A stretch of 64,000 bases of DNA from Actinomycetales bacterium. Lineage in GTDB: Bacteria; Actinomycetota; Actinomycetes; Actinomycetales; Microbacteriaceae. Where the stretch lies: contig JAATGV010000009.1 in NCBI GenBank assembly GCA_015654475.1, forward strand, positions 1-64,000, given 5' to 3'. The notes under the pieces were generated by a model. That model was given only the letters and a program-made list of their open reading frames with translations. It was not told the DNA's origin and did no database searches. Below, piece by piece: positions 53,237 to 62,704 of this stretch. Positions within the stretch are counted from its first letter, which is position 1. Each line of letters opens with the position of its first letter. A program made the translations under genes and the position numbers.

Positions 53237-53961
53237 CGGTAGTAGCCACGCTCGCGCAAGACATCGAGACGAGCCCCGAGCTCCTCGCTCAGTTGTTCGC
53301 CGTGGCCAAGAAGGAGGCGTCCATAGCGATGCAGATCTTCAATCGTGGTGCGATAACGTGGCGCACTGACACTCAATGCCCCCACGATGAGCGCACGCTG
53401 GGAGAAGACCGGCACGGCCACTGCGTCGACCTCATTGTCTTCTCTGCGTGAAATCGAGTACCCCTCCGCCGACACCTTGCCGTCCATCGCGAAGCCGAGC
53501 GCGGTGTCGTAGCGAGGAATCGTGCGACCGACCCAGCCAACGGCCTGCACCACCTGGCTCGGGCTGCCAACCTGTCTCAGATAGAGCACTTCCGTCAGCC
53601 CGATGGGGGTACCGAGGGACGCCGATTCCCGCGATAGCTCTGCTATCTCCTCCAGGTGGACGCCGCTGAGGTCGTACAGCGGATCGCTGTGAAGGCTGGC
53701 GACTGCGAACTGCTTCATGCGCGCACCTACCGTGTAAGCACCCTCTTCGCTTCTGTCAACGAGTCCGTGGCTGGAGAGGGTGCTGAGCAGCCGAAAGGCA
53801 GTGCTCGGCGAGAGTTCGACAGCACGTGCAAGAGCACTCAGCGACTGAGGAGCGCCGCTCTCAACCACTTGAAGAAACAGTTGCAACGTGCGGTCGGCTG
53901 TGCGTGTCGTCGCTCGCTTAGGCATTTCCGAATCCGGCTGCGCTTGGTCCTCCATGGCCAT
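53230..53961 (-). CDS. IclR-family regulator of the downstream transporter operon (inferred)
   Basis: 243 aa from ATG 53961, with AGGAAGG 7-8 nt upstream; an in-frame ATG at 54009 is less supported. The HTH is RTLQLFLQVVESGAPQSLSALARAVELSPSTAFRLL, shown here in two halves around GAPQ. The effector domain has TPIGLTEVLYLRQVGSPS and the C-terminal SVSAPRYR block. It is divergent from the gene pair and transporter starting at 54218 and is the likely regulator. It differs clearly from the IclR protein next door. Confidence 0.82.
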   Translation of the reverse strand: MAMEDQAQPDSEMPKRATTRTADRTLQLFLQVVESGAPQSLSALARAVELSPSTAFRLLSTLSSHGLVDRSEEGAYTVGARMKQFAVASLHSDPLYDLSGVHLEEIAELSRESASLGTPIGLTEVLYLRQVGSPSQVVQAVGWVGRTIPRYDTALGFAMDGKVSAEGYSISRREDNEVDAVAVPVFSQRALIVGALSVSAPRYRTTIEDLHRYGRLLLGHGEQLSEELGARLDVLRERGYYRH

Positions 53962-54040
53962 GTGTGAGCCTTCCTGAGATAGACGGTGATATGTGCTGGC
54001 ATCAGCCATAACTCACGCTATCACCATCTAGTGCCAATGT

Positions 54041-54089
54041 TTTTCATTGAGTGAACAACTATTTCGCAAGTGTTACTAGTTGATGAAAA
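54041..54089. promoter_or_regulatory. Spaced inverted repeat upstream of the two-enzyme/transporter operon
   Basis: TTTTCAT (54041-54047) and ATGAAAA (54083-54089) form a symmetric pair in AT-rich DNA between the IclR gene and the operon. It could be a regulator site or part of two promoters. Weak evidence. Confidence 0.3.
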
Positions 54090-54217
54090 GAGATGGCAAT
54101 GGGCGAAAAACTCAGCTGACGGTTCCTAAAGTCGTCATCACGTGCAGCGCAACCGCCACCTCCACCGGGCGCACGCTGACATGCACAAATGCCCACCGAA
54201 GAAAGGACCCCGAAACC

Positions 54218-54757
54218 GTGGTCGCACAAGCAGAAGTTCGCGCCGAAGTAGGAAGCGTTTCCGACGTCATCGCAGAAATCACCGCAGCTCGGGAGGAGAT
54301 CTGGGAGACGCCCCCGCAAGAAGTACTCAACCTCTCGAAAGGCATTGTCCCGATGGGAACGGGCGCCAAGAACAACTACCTGTCAACCATGATCTTCGCC
54401 GAAAACGAACTGCGCACCCTCACAGACGAAATCCTCTGGTTTGCATGGGTGACCGCCACCCGCAACCCCGACGCTGACCTACGCACACTACTGATGTACA
54501 TGGATGAGATGGGGCAGTACAAGGCAAACATGAACGACTATGTCGGCTTGCCCGAAGGCTCGCGCATCATGAAGCTCTACGTGGGGGGCATACGCAAGGC
54601 GGCAAATCTTCAAGAATTCGCCGATCTGACCGAGGCAGCAATGACCTACTTCAATCGCCTCCACGGCTGGGTGGACATTGCCTTCCCCTGGGGAATCGTC
54701 GACGGCTTCAAGCGCGTCAACCCCATCCAGAAAATCGCCGACGCTGCCCAAGCCTGA
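54218..54757 (+). CDS. Small helical protein, possible cucumopine-synthase helical-domain homologue
   Basis: 179 aa from GTG 54218 (AAAGGA about 10 nt upstream); the frame is open back to 54080 but that part is not convincing. No signal peptide. From ~45 onwards it looks all-helical (MIFAENELRTLTDEILWFAW, LRTLLMYMDEMGQYKANM, IRKAANLQEFADLTEAAMTY) and ends FPWGIVDGFKRVNPIQKI. It is followed 30 bp later by a DUF3830-like gene. In cucumopine synthase a cyclophilin-like domain is joined to a C-terminal helical bundle, and this pair may be a split version. The identification rests on general resemblance and gene order and is tentative. Confidence 0.5.
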   Translation: MVAQAEVRAEVGSVSDVIAEITAAREEIWETPPQEVLNLSKGIVPMGTGAKNNYLSTMIFAENELRTLTDEILWFAWVTATRNPDADLRTLLMYMDEMGQYKANMNDYVGLPEGSRIMKLYVGGIRKAANLQEFADLTEAAMTYFNRLHGWVDIAFPWGIVDGFKRVNPIQKIADAAQA

Positions 54758-54787
54758 GCCCACCACAACACACAGGAGCACAACACT

Positions 54788-55216
54788 ATGAAAATCGGAT
54801 TCAACCTCGCAGGGGAAGATGTCGCCGTCATCGAAATCTGGGAAGACAAGGTTCCACAACTTGCCAAGACCATCCGGGAGGCGCTGCCCTTCTCCAGCTA
54901 TCTCCAACACGGCAAGCTCACAGGGGACCTGCTGCTCATGCAGACCAAGTTCCTCGCCGACTGGGAGAACATCTTCTATCCCGAAGACCTCGCAGCGGAA
55001 GTCGTAGAAAAAGGCACCGAGATCCGCGGTGCCGTCTCCTACTACGGGCCACGCCAACAGATCTCCATCATGTACGGCAACGACATTCCTCCAGAGCCAC
55101 TGCCCGTATCGGCTATCGGCTGGGTCGTTGAAGGCGCTGACCAGCTTGAGCTCATCGGTATCAAGACCTGGCTCGAACCCGGCGCACGCATCTGGCTCAC
55201 ACTGCTCGACGACTAA
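54788..55216 (+). CDS. DUF3830-like cyclophilin-fold protein
   Basis: 142 aa, cytoplasmic, with ACAGGAGC before the ATG. MKIGFNLAGEDVAVIEIWED starts two beta strands, followed by a helix VPQLAKTIREALPF as in cyclophilin-like proteins. RGAVSYYGPRQQISIMYG and GWVVEGADQLELIGI are the late strands that shape the pocket. The family includes the catalytic part of cucumopine synthase, which condenses L-histidine with 2-oxoglutarate; other members are uncharacterised. Beside the hut operon, it may make or split a histidine-derived conjugate. Confidence 0.65.
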   Translation: MKIGFNLAGEDVAVIEIWEDKVPQLAKTIREALPFSSYLQHGKLTGDLLLMQTKFLADWENIFYPEDLAAEVVEKGTEIRGAVSYYGPRQQISIMYGNDIPPEPLPVSAIGWVVEGADQLELIGIKTWLEPGARIWLTLLDD

Positions 55217-55271
55217 CCCACCCACGTTCCACAGCACACGGCAATAACACCAACACAGAATCGAGGTAATC

Positions 55272-56849
55272 ATGAGCGGAAAGCCCCTCTCCCCGCGCTC
55301 ATCCCGGTTGCAGCGCACACTCCGGCGCCGCGCAGGTCGAACGCTCGCTGCAGTCGCAGGCATCACAGCGGCAGCGCTACTGCTAACCGGATGCGCTACC
55401 GGATCAAGCTCGTCGACTTCCGGCGGAGGGGGAACGCTGCGGGTCGGCATCGTTTCGCTTTCCGACGCTGACGCGCTCGACCCTGCGAGCGCGTCGACCA
55501 CAGGAGGCTACGTGATCGCCCGGCAGCTCTTCGACACGCTCTCCGAATATGGCACCGACGGATCGTGGCAACCCCAGCTCGCCTCGTCGATAACCGCCGA
55601 CGACTCCACAGCCAAAGTGTGGACAGTGGAGCTCAACGATGCAACCTGGAGTGACGGCACGGCAGTAACCGCCGACGATGTCGTCTACACCGTCAAGCGC
55701 TGGTTCTCTGAAAAACTGCCGCCGAGCGGATCCCTTGCCTTCGTCGACCCGGACCAGGTAGTCGCAAAGGACGACAAAACCGTTCAATTCACTCTCAAGT
55801 ACGGTACCGTCACCTTCCCAGAAGCCTTCACCAGCCCAACCACCTCGATCGTGCCAACAGGCTTCGACCCAGCCAACCCCATCGGCTCCGGGCCGTACAC
55901 GCTCAAGACCAATGACCCAGGCGTGCAACTCACATTTGAGGCGAACACGGACTACTTCCGCGGTGCGCCCGGATCCTCAGAATTGGACGTCATCAGCTTC
56001 GCAGACAGTTCGAGTGCCGTCAGCGCGCTGACCGCCAACCAGATCGATGTCGACGCAAGCATGGACCCGACACTCGTCGATCTCGTCACAGGCACCAGTG
56101 GGTACAGCATCTACAACTACCACACCAGTGGAACGCTGACCTGGGTCATGAACACTCAGCAGAAGCCGCTGGACGATCCTGTGGTTCGCCAAGCGCTGAT
56201 GTTGTCCGTCGATCGGCAGGCCCTCGTCGATCAGGTATACAACGGGTATGCAACACTCGGCAACGACATCTTCAACCCATTCGATCCGATGTACAACTCA
56301 TCGCTGCCACAGCGGGAGTACAGTCCTGCGGCAGCGAAGGCCATGCTCGAAGCAGCCGGATACAGCCTGCCGGTGACGGTCGAGCTGACCGGCACCGACA
56401 ACCAGCCCACGAGCGTCAAACAAAACGAGGCACTCGTCAAGCAGGCGGCCGAGGCCGGATTCAACATCGAGTACACCTATGTCGATAGCGCCACCTTCTA
56501 TGGCGACGCCTACGGAACGTACCCGCTGTCGCTCAGCTACTGGGGTTACCTCGGGATCTTCGACCAAGCAGCCTTCACCATCGCCAACAACGCCCCATAC
56601 AACTCATCACATTGGCAGAACGACCAGTATGACGAGTTGTACAACGAGGCAATCACCACCGTTGACGACACGAAACGTAAGGCGCTCGTGGCCCAGATGC
56701 AGCAAATCGAATACCAGACAGGGGCATACATCGTTCCGCTGTTCGCCGACGCTGTCATTGGGTTGTCAGATTCAGTGACCGGCACCGCATCGTACCCGAA
56801 CTCCGATGGAGCCTTCGGATACAATTTCCGGATCTTGTCGATCAGCTAG
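55272..56849 (+). CDS. Family-5 ABC substrate-binding lipoprotein
   Basis: 525 aa. Basic N-terminus RRRAGRTLAAVAG then lipobox LLTGC (Cys about residue 41), so it is a lipoprotein on the outer face of the membrane. SBP_bac_5 blocks: LRVGIVSLSDADALDPASAS, KVWTVELNDATWSDGTAVTADDV and NPIGSGPYTL. The family binds peptides, nickel and also opines (agrocinopine AccA). It follows the DUF3830 gene by 55 bp. Unlike the binding protein at 4527-6371 it is lipid-anchored, so the two systems are not recent copies. Confidence 0.92.
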   Translation: MSGKPLSPRSSRLQRTLRRRAGRTLAAVAGITAAALLLTGCATGSSSSTSGGGGTLRVGIVSLSDADALDPASASTTGGYVIARQLFDTLSEYGTDGSWQPQLASSITADDSTAKVWTVELNDATWSDGTAVTADDVVYTVKRWFSEKLPPSGSLAFVDPDQVVAKDDKTVQFTLKYGTVTFPEAFTSPTTSIVPTGFDPANPIGSGPYTLKTNDPGVQLTFEANTDYFRGAPGSSELDVISFADSSSAVSALTANQIDVDASMDPTLVDLVTGTSGYSIYNYHTSGTLTWVMNTQQKPLDDPVVRQALMLSVDRQALVDQVYNGYATLGNDIFNPFDPMYNSSLPQREYSPAAAKAMLEAAGYSLPVTVELTGTDNQPTSVKQNEALVKQAAEAGFNIEYTYVDSATFYGDAYGTYPLSLSYWGYLGIFDQAAFTIANNAPYNSSHWQNDQYDELYNEAITTVDDTKRKALVAQMQQIEYQTGAYIVPLFADAVIGLSDSVTGTASYPNSDGAFGYNFRILSIS

Positions 56850-56899
56850 TTCCGCACTACATACAAGATAGTTCCCAGCAACACATGGTGAGGGAGAGC

Positions 56900-57874
56900 A
56901 TGCGCAGGCAGTATTCAAGCCCGGTGACCAGGATGGTTCTTACACGGATCGCCCTCGGAATCGGAATGCTTCTCCTGCTCTCCCTCATCGTGTTCACTGC
57001 CACCCACGCGCTTCCTGGGGACATCGCGCGAACCATGCTCGGGCAGACCGCCACCGACGAACAAGTCTCTGCCTTACGCTCCCAGCTCGGGCTCGATCGG
57101 CCACTGATCGTCCAATACGTCGACTGGCTCGGCGGGCTGTTCGTCGGCAACTTCGGCACTTCCCTCGCATCCGGAACCCCGGTATCCCAGCTCCTCGCCG
57201 TTCTGCTCGGCAACACGGCAACCCTCGTACTTATCGCCGGTGCGATCACGATTCCCCTCGGCATCCTGCTCGGAACCGTCGCGGCCCGCCGACCCGGCAG
57301 CGCGTGGGATGTCGCAATATCGGGAACGATGCAAACGATCCTCGCACTCCCCGAATTCGTCGTCGGCATCCTGCTCGTCACAGTCTTCGCCGGAAAATTC
57401 CTTCGCCTTGTCCCTCCCACATCGCCGCTCGACCCCCGAATGTCAGCAATAGAGCAGCCCGCCCTGCTCATCCTGCCCGTAGCGACAATGGTGCTCATTG
57501 CCGTGCCCCACTTGGCCGAATCAGTCAAGACACTCGTCAGAGACCAGTTCGCCATGGGATACACCCTCACAGCACGCCTCGCGGGAATCTCCGAGCCGCG
57601 GATACTTTCCCGCTACGCCCTGCCAAACACCACAGGCCCTGTGGCTCAAGTGGTCGCCATCACTATCAACTACCTTCTCGGTGGTGCCGTAGCCGTCGAG
57701 ACCGTCTTTTCCTTTCCCGGCATAGGATCCGAACTCGTTGCAGCAGTCAGTGGCCGAGACTTCACCGTGGTGCAAGTCATCACCATGGGAATCGCCACAG
57801 TCATGTTCGTTGTCTTCACGCTTGCCGACATCCTCGGAATCCTCGCCAACCCGAAGCTCAGGAATCGAATATGA
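56900..57874 (+). CDS. ABC permease, DppB type
   Basis: 324 aa from ATG 56900 with GAGGGAG just upstream; a start at 56885 is possible. Helices include LGIGMLLLLSLIVFTATHALPGD and the loop GYTLTARLAGISEPRILSRYALPNT is the ATPase-contact motif. The stop overlaps the next start by ATGA. Confidence 0.9.
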   Translation: MRRQYSSPVTRMVLTRIALGIGMLLLLSLIVFTATHALPGDIARTMLGQTATDEQVSALRSQLGLDRPLIVQYVDWLGGLFVGNFGTSLASGTPVSQLLAVLLGNTATLVLIAGAITIPLGILLGTVAARRPGSAWDVAISGTMQTILALPEFVVGILLVTVFAGKFLRLVPPTSPLDPRMSAIEQPALLILPVATMVLIAVPHLAESVKTLVRDQFAMGYTLTARLAGISEPRILSRYALPNTTGPVAQVVAITINYLLGGAVAVETVFSFPGIGSELVAAVSGRDFTVVQVITMGIATVMFVVFTLADILGILANPKLRNRI

Positions 57875-58761
57875 CCAACCAATCGCTCCCAGTCGACGAT
57901 CCATCGACAACGCGTGAGGCCGCCATCCACGACCGCATGCAAGACTCCCTCAGGCGGCTGCTGCGCGCCGACCCGCGCGCATGGATCGGAGGCATTGCAG
58001 TCGCCGGAATCGCACTGCTGGCCCTCGTTGGACCACTACTCGTCACAACAGACCCAGAAGAATACGTTGCGCGAGTCTACTCAGGCCCCTCAGCAACACT
58101 TCCCCTCGGAGCCGACGTGCTCGGACGAGACGTGCTGAGCCGGCTACTGGTCGGTGGTCAGCTTTTCCTCTTCGAGGGGATCACGGCTGCCATATTCGGC
58201 GTCGGGATCGGCGTCGTGGTCGGAATGTTGCTTGGAACAAACCGAGGAAGAGCGGTGTCGGTTCTGCGATTCGCCACGGACACCGTGATGCTGATCCCCC
58301 AGATCCTGCTAGTGCTGCTCATCATCACGGCCTTCGGTGCCAGCCCCCTCACGCTCATCGTGGCGGTCGCGGCGGCCCAGATCCTGTACACGGCACGAGT
58401 AATCAGCGCGGCGACGCAGTCCGTGACCAGCGAAGACTACTACCTCGCCGCACAAGCGCTTGGCCTCTCACGCGGCTCACTCATCTTCCGAGAAGTCTTC
58501 CCCAACATCATCGGCGTGGTTCTTGTCGAGTTCGGCGTTCGCCTCTCTGTCTGCTTCGTCGCGCTCGCATCGCTCAGCTACCTCGGCTTCAGCGGATCCG
58601 GGGCGGCATGGGGCAGCATGATCCACGAAAATCAGGGCGGGATTCCCCTCCAACCTTTCGCCGCGCTCGCGCCCGTGGCCGCCATCGGAATCTTTCTCCT
58701 CGGAATGAACATGCTCCGCGACTCGCTCGCACGAGCCCTAGCGCGACGGACAGCACAATGA
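57871..58761 (+). CDS. ABC permease, DppC type
   Basis: 296 aa from ATG 57871. AWIGGIAVAGIALLALVGPLLV is the first helix, LPLGADVLGRDVLSRLLVGGQ the family block, and EDYYLAAQALGLSRGSLIFREVFPNI the ATPase-contact loop. The frame is open far upstream, but that part lies within the DppB gene and has no coding character. The stop overlaps the ATPase start. Confidence 0.9.
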   Translation: MTNQSLPVDDPSTTREAAIHDRMQDSLRRLLRADPRAWIGGIAVAGIALLALVGPLLVTTDPEEYVARVYSGPSATLPLGADVLGRDVLSRLLVGGQLFLFEGITAAIFGVGIGVVVGMLLGTNRGRAVSVLRFATDTVMLIPQILLVLLIITAFGASPLTLIVAVAAAQILYTARVISAATQSVTSEDYYLAAQALGLSRGSLIFREVFPNIIGVVLVEFGVRLSVCFVALASLSYLGFSGSGAAWGSMIHENQGGIPLQPFAALAPVAAIGIFLLGMNMLRDSLARALARRTAQ

Positions 58762-60362
58762 GCACTGCACAGATCAGCAACCTCAGCATCGGGATCGGCG
58801 TATCAGACACGCTTATCATCGACGATGCGTCGCTCAGCATTGAGCCAGGAGAAATCATCGGCCTCGTCGGCGAGACCGGAAGCGGGAAAAGCACAATAGG
58901 CCTCTCGCTGCTCGGCTACCTTTCTCCTGGCCTCAGCCCGAAAGATGGGGTCGTCCGCGTAGGAGAGGAGGAGACGATCAATGCTGAAGCGTCGATCGGA
59001 CCAGCGCAACTCAGGGCGCTACGGGGAAAAGTCGTCAGCTATGTGCCCCAAGACCCGGGCCCGTCCCTGAATCCCCGGTTTCGGCTCGAACGCACCTTCC
59101 TGGAACATATGCGCGCACACAACGAACATGACGAACTGGTTGTCGTCGAACGCAGACGAAAGCTCTTCGAGGCCGTCGGGCTGCCAACTGACACTGAGTT
59201 TGCGAAACGTTTCCCCCATGAGCTAAGCGGGGGCCAACAGCAACGTGTTGCCATCGCCCTTGCATTCGCCCACAGCCCATCGCTCGTCGTGATGGATGAA
59301 CCGACGACGGGCCTCGACGCGGCAACGAAGAACCTTGTCGTCGCCCTCATCCACGACCTGGCGCGCACTCATAACGCAGGAATCATCTTCATTTCGCACG
59401 ACCTCGAACTGCTCATCCGTGCAACAAACCGGCTCGTCGTCCTCTACCACGGCCGCATCGTCGAAAACATCGCCTCCGCTTCCGTCGAATCCGCCGCGAA
59501 ACACCCATACACTCAGCGCCTAGTCCGCTCGCTCACACACACAACCGCATTGACGCCGATAGCAGAAACCGAAACTACACCAGTCTTGGCCACGCGCGAG
59601 CTCAGCGTCTCATACGGAAAAAAGGAGGTCGTCCAATCCGTTTCGCTCGCCATCGCTCCCGGCGAGACTCTCGGAATCGTCGGCGAATCTGGAAGTGGAA
59701 AGACCACGCTCGCCAGAGCAATCGCAGGACTTCACCCCCAGCACACTGGCACCATGACCTTCGCCGGCGACATCGTCAACCCGGCCGTGGCGAGACGTAC
59801 AGCCGAACAACGCCAAAAAATCCAATACGTCTTCCAAAACCCGTGGAGCGCACTCAACCCGCGGCGCACAGTTGGAGCCTCGGCAGCGCTCGCCGCACGG
59901 CGGCTCCTCGGCGTCACACGTTCAGAAGCGCAAGAACGCACCATCGCCGCCTTTCAGGCCGTGGGCCTGCGCTCAGACCATGCAGACGCCTTCCCGCAAC
60001 GCCTCAGCGGGGGACAACGCCAACGCGCTGCGCTCGCGCGTGCGCTCGTCTCCGAACCGACACTCCTCATCTGCGACGAGGTCACCAGTTCTCTCGACCT
60101 CACGGTGCAGGCGGAGATCGTCGACCTTTTGCGCAGTCTTCAAGAGAGCCGCAAACTAGCGATGCTCTTCATCACCCATGATCTCAACCTTGCGGCCTCC
60201 ATCGCCCACCGCTCCCTCGTGCTTTATCAAGGAGAAGTAGTCGAAGAAGGGCCGAGCAGGCAAGTGCTGACCGCGCCAAGTCACCCCTACACGATCGGGC
60301 TCGTCGCACACGGCAACGCGGGCCGCGCAAGCTTCCTCGAATCGGATCGTTCGGTGTCCTGA
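58758..60362 (+). CDS. ABC ATPase, fused DppD-DppF type
   Basis: 534 aa from ATG 58758. First domain: Walker [10 protein letters not shown], signature LSGGQQQR, Walker [16 protein letters not shown]. Second: [29 protein letters not shown], where the Pro after DE is replaced by Val. It powers the two preceding permeases. The gene ends 31 bp before the convergent LacI regulator, so the operon has six genes: two small enzymes and four transporter components. Confidence 0.92.
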   Translation: MSTAQISNLSIGIGVSDTLIIDDASLSIEPGEIIGLVGETGSGKSTIGLSLLGYLSPGLSPKDGVVRVGEEETINAEASIGPAQLRALRGKVVSYVPQDPGPSLNPRFRLERTFLEHMRAHNEHDELVVVERRRKLFEAVGLPTDTEFAKRFPHELSGGQQQRVAIALAFAHSPSLVVMDEPTTGLDAATKNLVVALIHDLARTHNAGIIFISHDLELLIRATNRLVVLYHGRIVENIASASVESAAKHPYTQRLVRSLTHTTALTPIAETETTPVLATRELSVSYGKKEVVQSVSLAIAPGETLGIVGESGSGKTTLARAIAGLHPQHTGTMTFAGDIVNPAVARRTAEQRQKIQYVFQNPWSALNPRRTVGASAALAARRLLGVTRSEAQERTIAAFQAVGLRSDHADAFPQRLSGGQRQRAALARALVSEPTLLICDEVTSSLDLTVQAEIVDLLRSLQESRKLAMLFITHDLNLAASIAHRSLVLYQGEVVEEGPSRQVLTAPSHPYTIGLVAHGNAGRASFLESDRSVS

Positions 60363-60393
60363 CTAAAGCACACGTCGGCAGCAGCGGATGAAC

Positions 60394-61398
60394 CTACCTA
60401 CGGAACGCGCTCGAGTCACGAATTTTCAGCTCAGGAGAAAACTCAATCTGCCGGGCACGTTTACTCGTGCCCACGAGCAAATCGGCGGCAGACCAACCGA
60501 TGTCATACTTCGGTTGGGAAACAGAGCTCAGAGGCGTCATCAACTCAGAGGCCAAAGAGATATCGTCAAATCCGATTACCGCCATGTCCTCGGGGATCCT
60601 CAGGCTCCTGCGCCGCAGCCCGCGCATCACGCCCATTGCTACAACGTCATTCATGGCGAATACTGCGGTTGGAGGCTCACCGCCTTCATCAAGAATAGCC
60701 TCGATGGCTGTCATGCCATCGACCGACTCGAGCCCGGCAAGATGCACAACCCTGAGTATCTCATCGGGGTCATAGCCGAAATCCACCACCGCGGCCCGCG
60801 CACCGCTCTCACGATCACGGCACTGTTTGACGGAGAGGGGGCCATTGAAAAAGACAATGCGACGGTGCCCCTGCTCCAACAGGTGCCCTACTGCAAGTCG
60901 TGCGCCCCGCTCATCGTCAACCGAAACAGCCGAGATTGTGGGATCAGGGCTGACGCTATCGACCAGGACAACAGGAATTCCTCGATCACGAACCTCAAGA
61001 ATGCGTTCAAACGAGGAGGGCTGGGAGGGCACGACAAGGAGGCCAGCGACCTGTCTCTCGATGAGCTGTTTAAGCGATCGCTCCTCTCTTTTGGCATCGG
61101 CGTTGGACGTGCTTAACAAGAGGGAGAGCCCCGCGTCGAGAAGCCGGTCCTCGACGCCCTGAGCCATTTCAGTAAAGAACGGGTTCCTGAGATTGAGAAC
61201 AACAAGTCCGATCACGCGGCTGTCACCAGCGCGCAGATCACGCGCGGCGCCGCTTCGCACAAAACCAAGACTGTGAATCGCCTTGTCCACTTTGTGTCGC
61301 GTTGACTCAGCGACGAGATGCGGGCGATTCAGCACGTTGGAAACTGTGCCGACTGACACGCCCGCTGCGTTGGCAACGTCCCGAATGGTCGATGGCAT
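60394..61398 (-). CDS. LacI-family regulator, probable repressor of host-glycan genes
   Basis: 334 aa. The LacI HTH is TIRDVANAAGVSVGTVSNVLNRP with hinge helix. The periplasmic-binding-like domain has VIGLVVLNLRNPFFTEM and AVFAMNDVVAMGVMRGL, and ends DIGWSAADLLV. It lies downstream of, and in line with, the esterase and GH112 phosphorylase genes, after a 145-bp gap, so it probably senses the galactosyl-HexNAc sugar or a product. Confidence 0.88.
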   Translation of the reverse strand: MPSTIRDVANAAGVSVGTVSNVLNRPHLVAESTRHKVDKAIHSLGFVRSGAARDLRAGDSRVIGLVVLNLRNPFFTEMAQGVEDRLLDAGLSLLLSTSNADAKREERSLKQLIERQVAGLLVVPSQPSSFERILEVRDRGIPVVLVDSVSPDPTISAVSVDDERGARLAVGHLLEQGHRRIVFFNGPLSVKQCRDRESGARAAVVDFGYDPDEILRVVHLAGLESVDGMTAIEAILDEGGEPPTAVFAMNDVVAMGVMRGLRRRSLRIPEDMAVIGFDDISLASELMTPLSSVSQPKYDIGWSAADLLVGTSKRARQIEFSPELKIRDSSAFRR

Positions 61399-61543
61399 AG
61401 GTGCAACCTACCTTCCGAGTCCGTAGCGCGAGTCAATCGTCGTATGCATGTAAGCGCGCACCATGACAAAGTACCTCAGCATACTCCGCCCCGAGCTTGA
61501 GCGGCGTTCGCTGCCGCAACAGAGCGGATGCCCTAACGGCGAG

Positions 61544-62704
61544 TTATACATGTTCACCGAGTTTCGCCGATAAAACGGCAGAAAAACGCTGCGCAATCAC
61601 CCTGTGCGCACCAGGCCCCGGATGAATGTTGTCAGCGAGAGGAAACAGCTCCTCGTCGGCGGGGCCGAACAAATCCAGCCCTGATATTAGCTGCACTTGT
61701 TCCTGCCGACGTACCGCAACGGCATCGGCCATGAGTCTTCGGATGTCCGACAATGAGAGTCTGCCAGTAGCGGTACTCGAGTCGGCAGGAGTCGCGATGA
61801 AGCGCGGCTCGGACGAGTCAGGATCGAGCAGAGTGGGACCAGGAGAATGCTCGATGATTGGACAGAAGAGAGGTGTGACGAGAAGCACCGGCGTGCCCGG
61901 GTGGCCTCGCGTCACGATGTCAAGGAACTCGTGCAACGCGGGAGTGAATGTACGAGAAGTAAAGCAATCGTTATTGACGACATTGATGCCGACTTTGATA
62001 GAGATAATGTCGGCCGGATGCTCGGCGATGGTATGTGCAGCGAATGCATCAAGCACAGCGTTGCCCGATAATCCAATGAGGGTGAGCCTCGCATCGGCGG
62101 CCTGGGCAGCGAGTACAGGCCAGCTCTGAGTAGGGAGACCCGCAGATGCCCCATGGCTGATGGAACTGCCGTAGTGCGACCAACGAGCGGTATTGCGTTG
62201 TTCTAGAGGGCGAATCTCCGCGTCGGCCGCAAGCATACGGATCCGTGCAATCTCGTCATACGGCAGCCACAACGCAACCTCTTTGTCCCCCTCGGCAAGC
62301 TCGTGAAATGCAATAGTCGAGGTTTTGGCACTGCCCTCTGCTGTGCGCCCTGACCGTGGTTCGAGTTCGATCCGACCCGCCGCAGAAGCGCGGGCCCGAG
62401 CGACAACCATACCGTTGACTGACAGTTCATATGGAGAAGTTTGCTCGATACGTTGCCCCACAATCATGGTTCGCAAAGTGTCGACTACCAGGGTAACGTC
62501 ACGCGCCGACGTGCGGAACGCGATCTTCACGCCGGAAGGCTGTTGCTCAACCAGATGCACGAATCCGGTCGGAAAATGGAATGCCCATCGCTGGTCGAGA
62601 CGATGAATCAGCAAAGCCCCATCGCGCACCTCGGTGCTTATCGCCCCCTCGATAAGAGGAGCCACCTCTGAAGCAGAGAGCTCAAATGTCTTCACTGCAT
62701 CCAC
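61544..62704 (-). CDS. SGNH/GDSL hydrolase with N-terminal beta domain
   Basis: 386 aa. Residues ~1-160 form a beta-rich accessory domain. The SGNH core starts at ~178: YGSSISHG (nucleophile Ser in block I), GLSGNA (block II Gly), SIKVGINVVN (block III Asn) and DNIHPGPGAH (catalytic Asp-His). No signal peptide is seen. It is likely a carbohydrate or acetyl esterase. Its ATG overlaps the end of the GH112 phosphorylase gene by 13 bp, so it may deacylate host glycans or imported disaccharides. Confidence 0.8.
   Translation of the reverse strand: MDAVKTFELSASEVAPLIEGAISTEVRDGALLIHRLDQRWAFHFPTGFVHLVEQQPSGVKIAFRTSARDVTLVVDTLRTMIVGQRIEQTSPYELSVNGMVVARARASAAGRIELEPRSGRTAEGSAKTSTIAFHELAEGDKEVALWLPYDEIARIRMLAADAEIRPLEQRNTARWSHYGSSISHGASAGLPTQSWPVLAAQAADARLTLIGLSGNAVLDAFAAHTIAEHPADIISIKVGINVVNNDCFTSRTFTPALHEFLDIVTRGHPGTPVLLVTPLFCPIIEHSPGPTLLDPDSSEPRFIATPADSSTATGRLSLSDIRRLMADAVAVRRQEQVQLISGLDLFGPADEELFPLADNIHPGPGAHRVIAQRFSAVLSAKLGEHV

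Noticed and set aside
57304-57870. Upstream extension of the DppC frame and similar extension before the ATPase at 57981
   Set aside because: Arg/His/Pro-rich sequence inside the preceding permease genes; the ATGA-overlapping starts are clearly the real ones.
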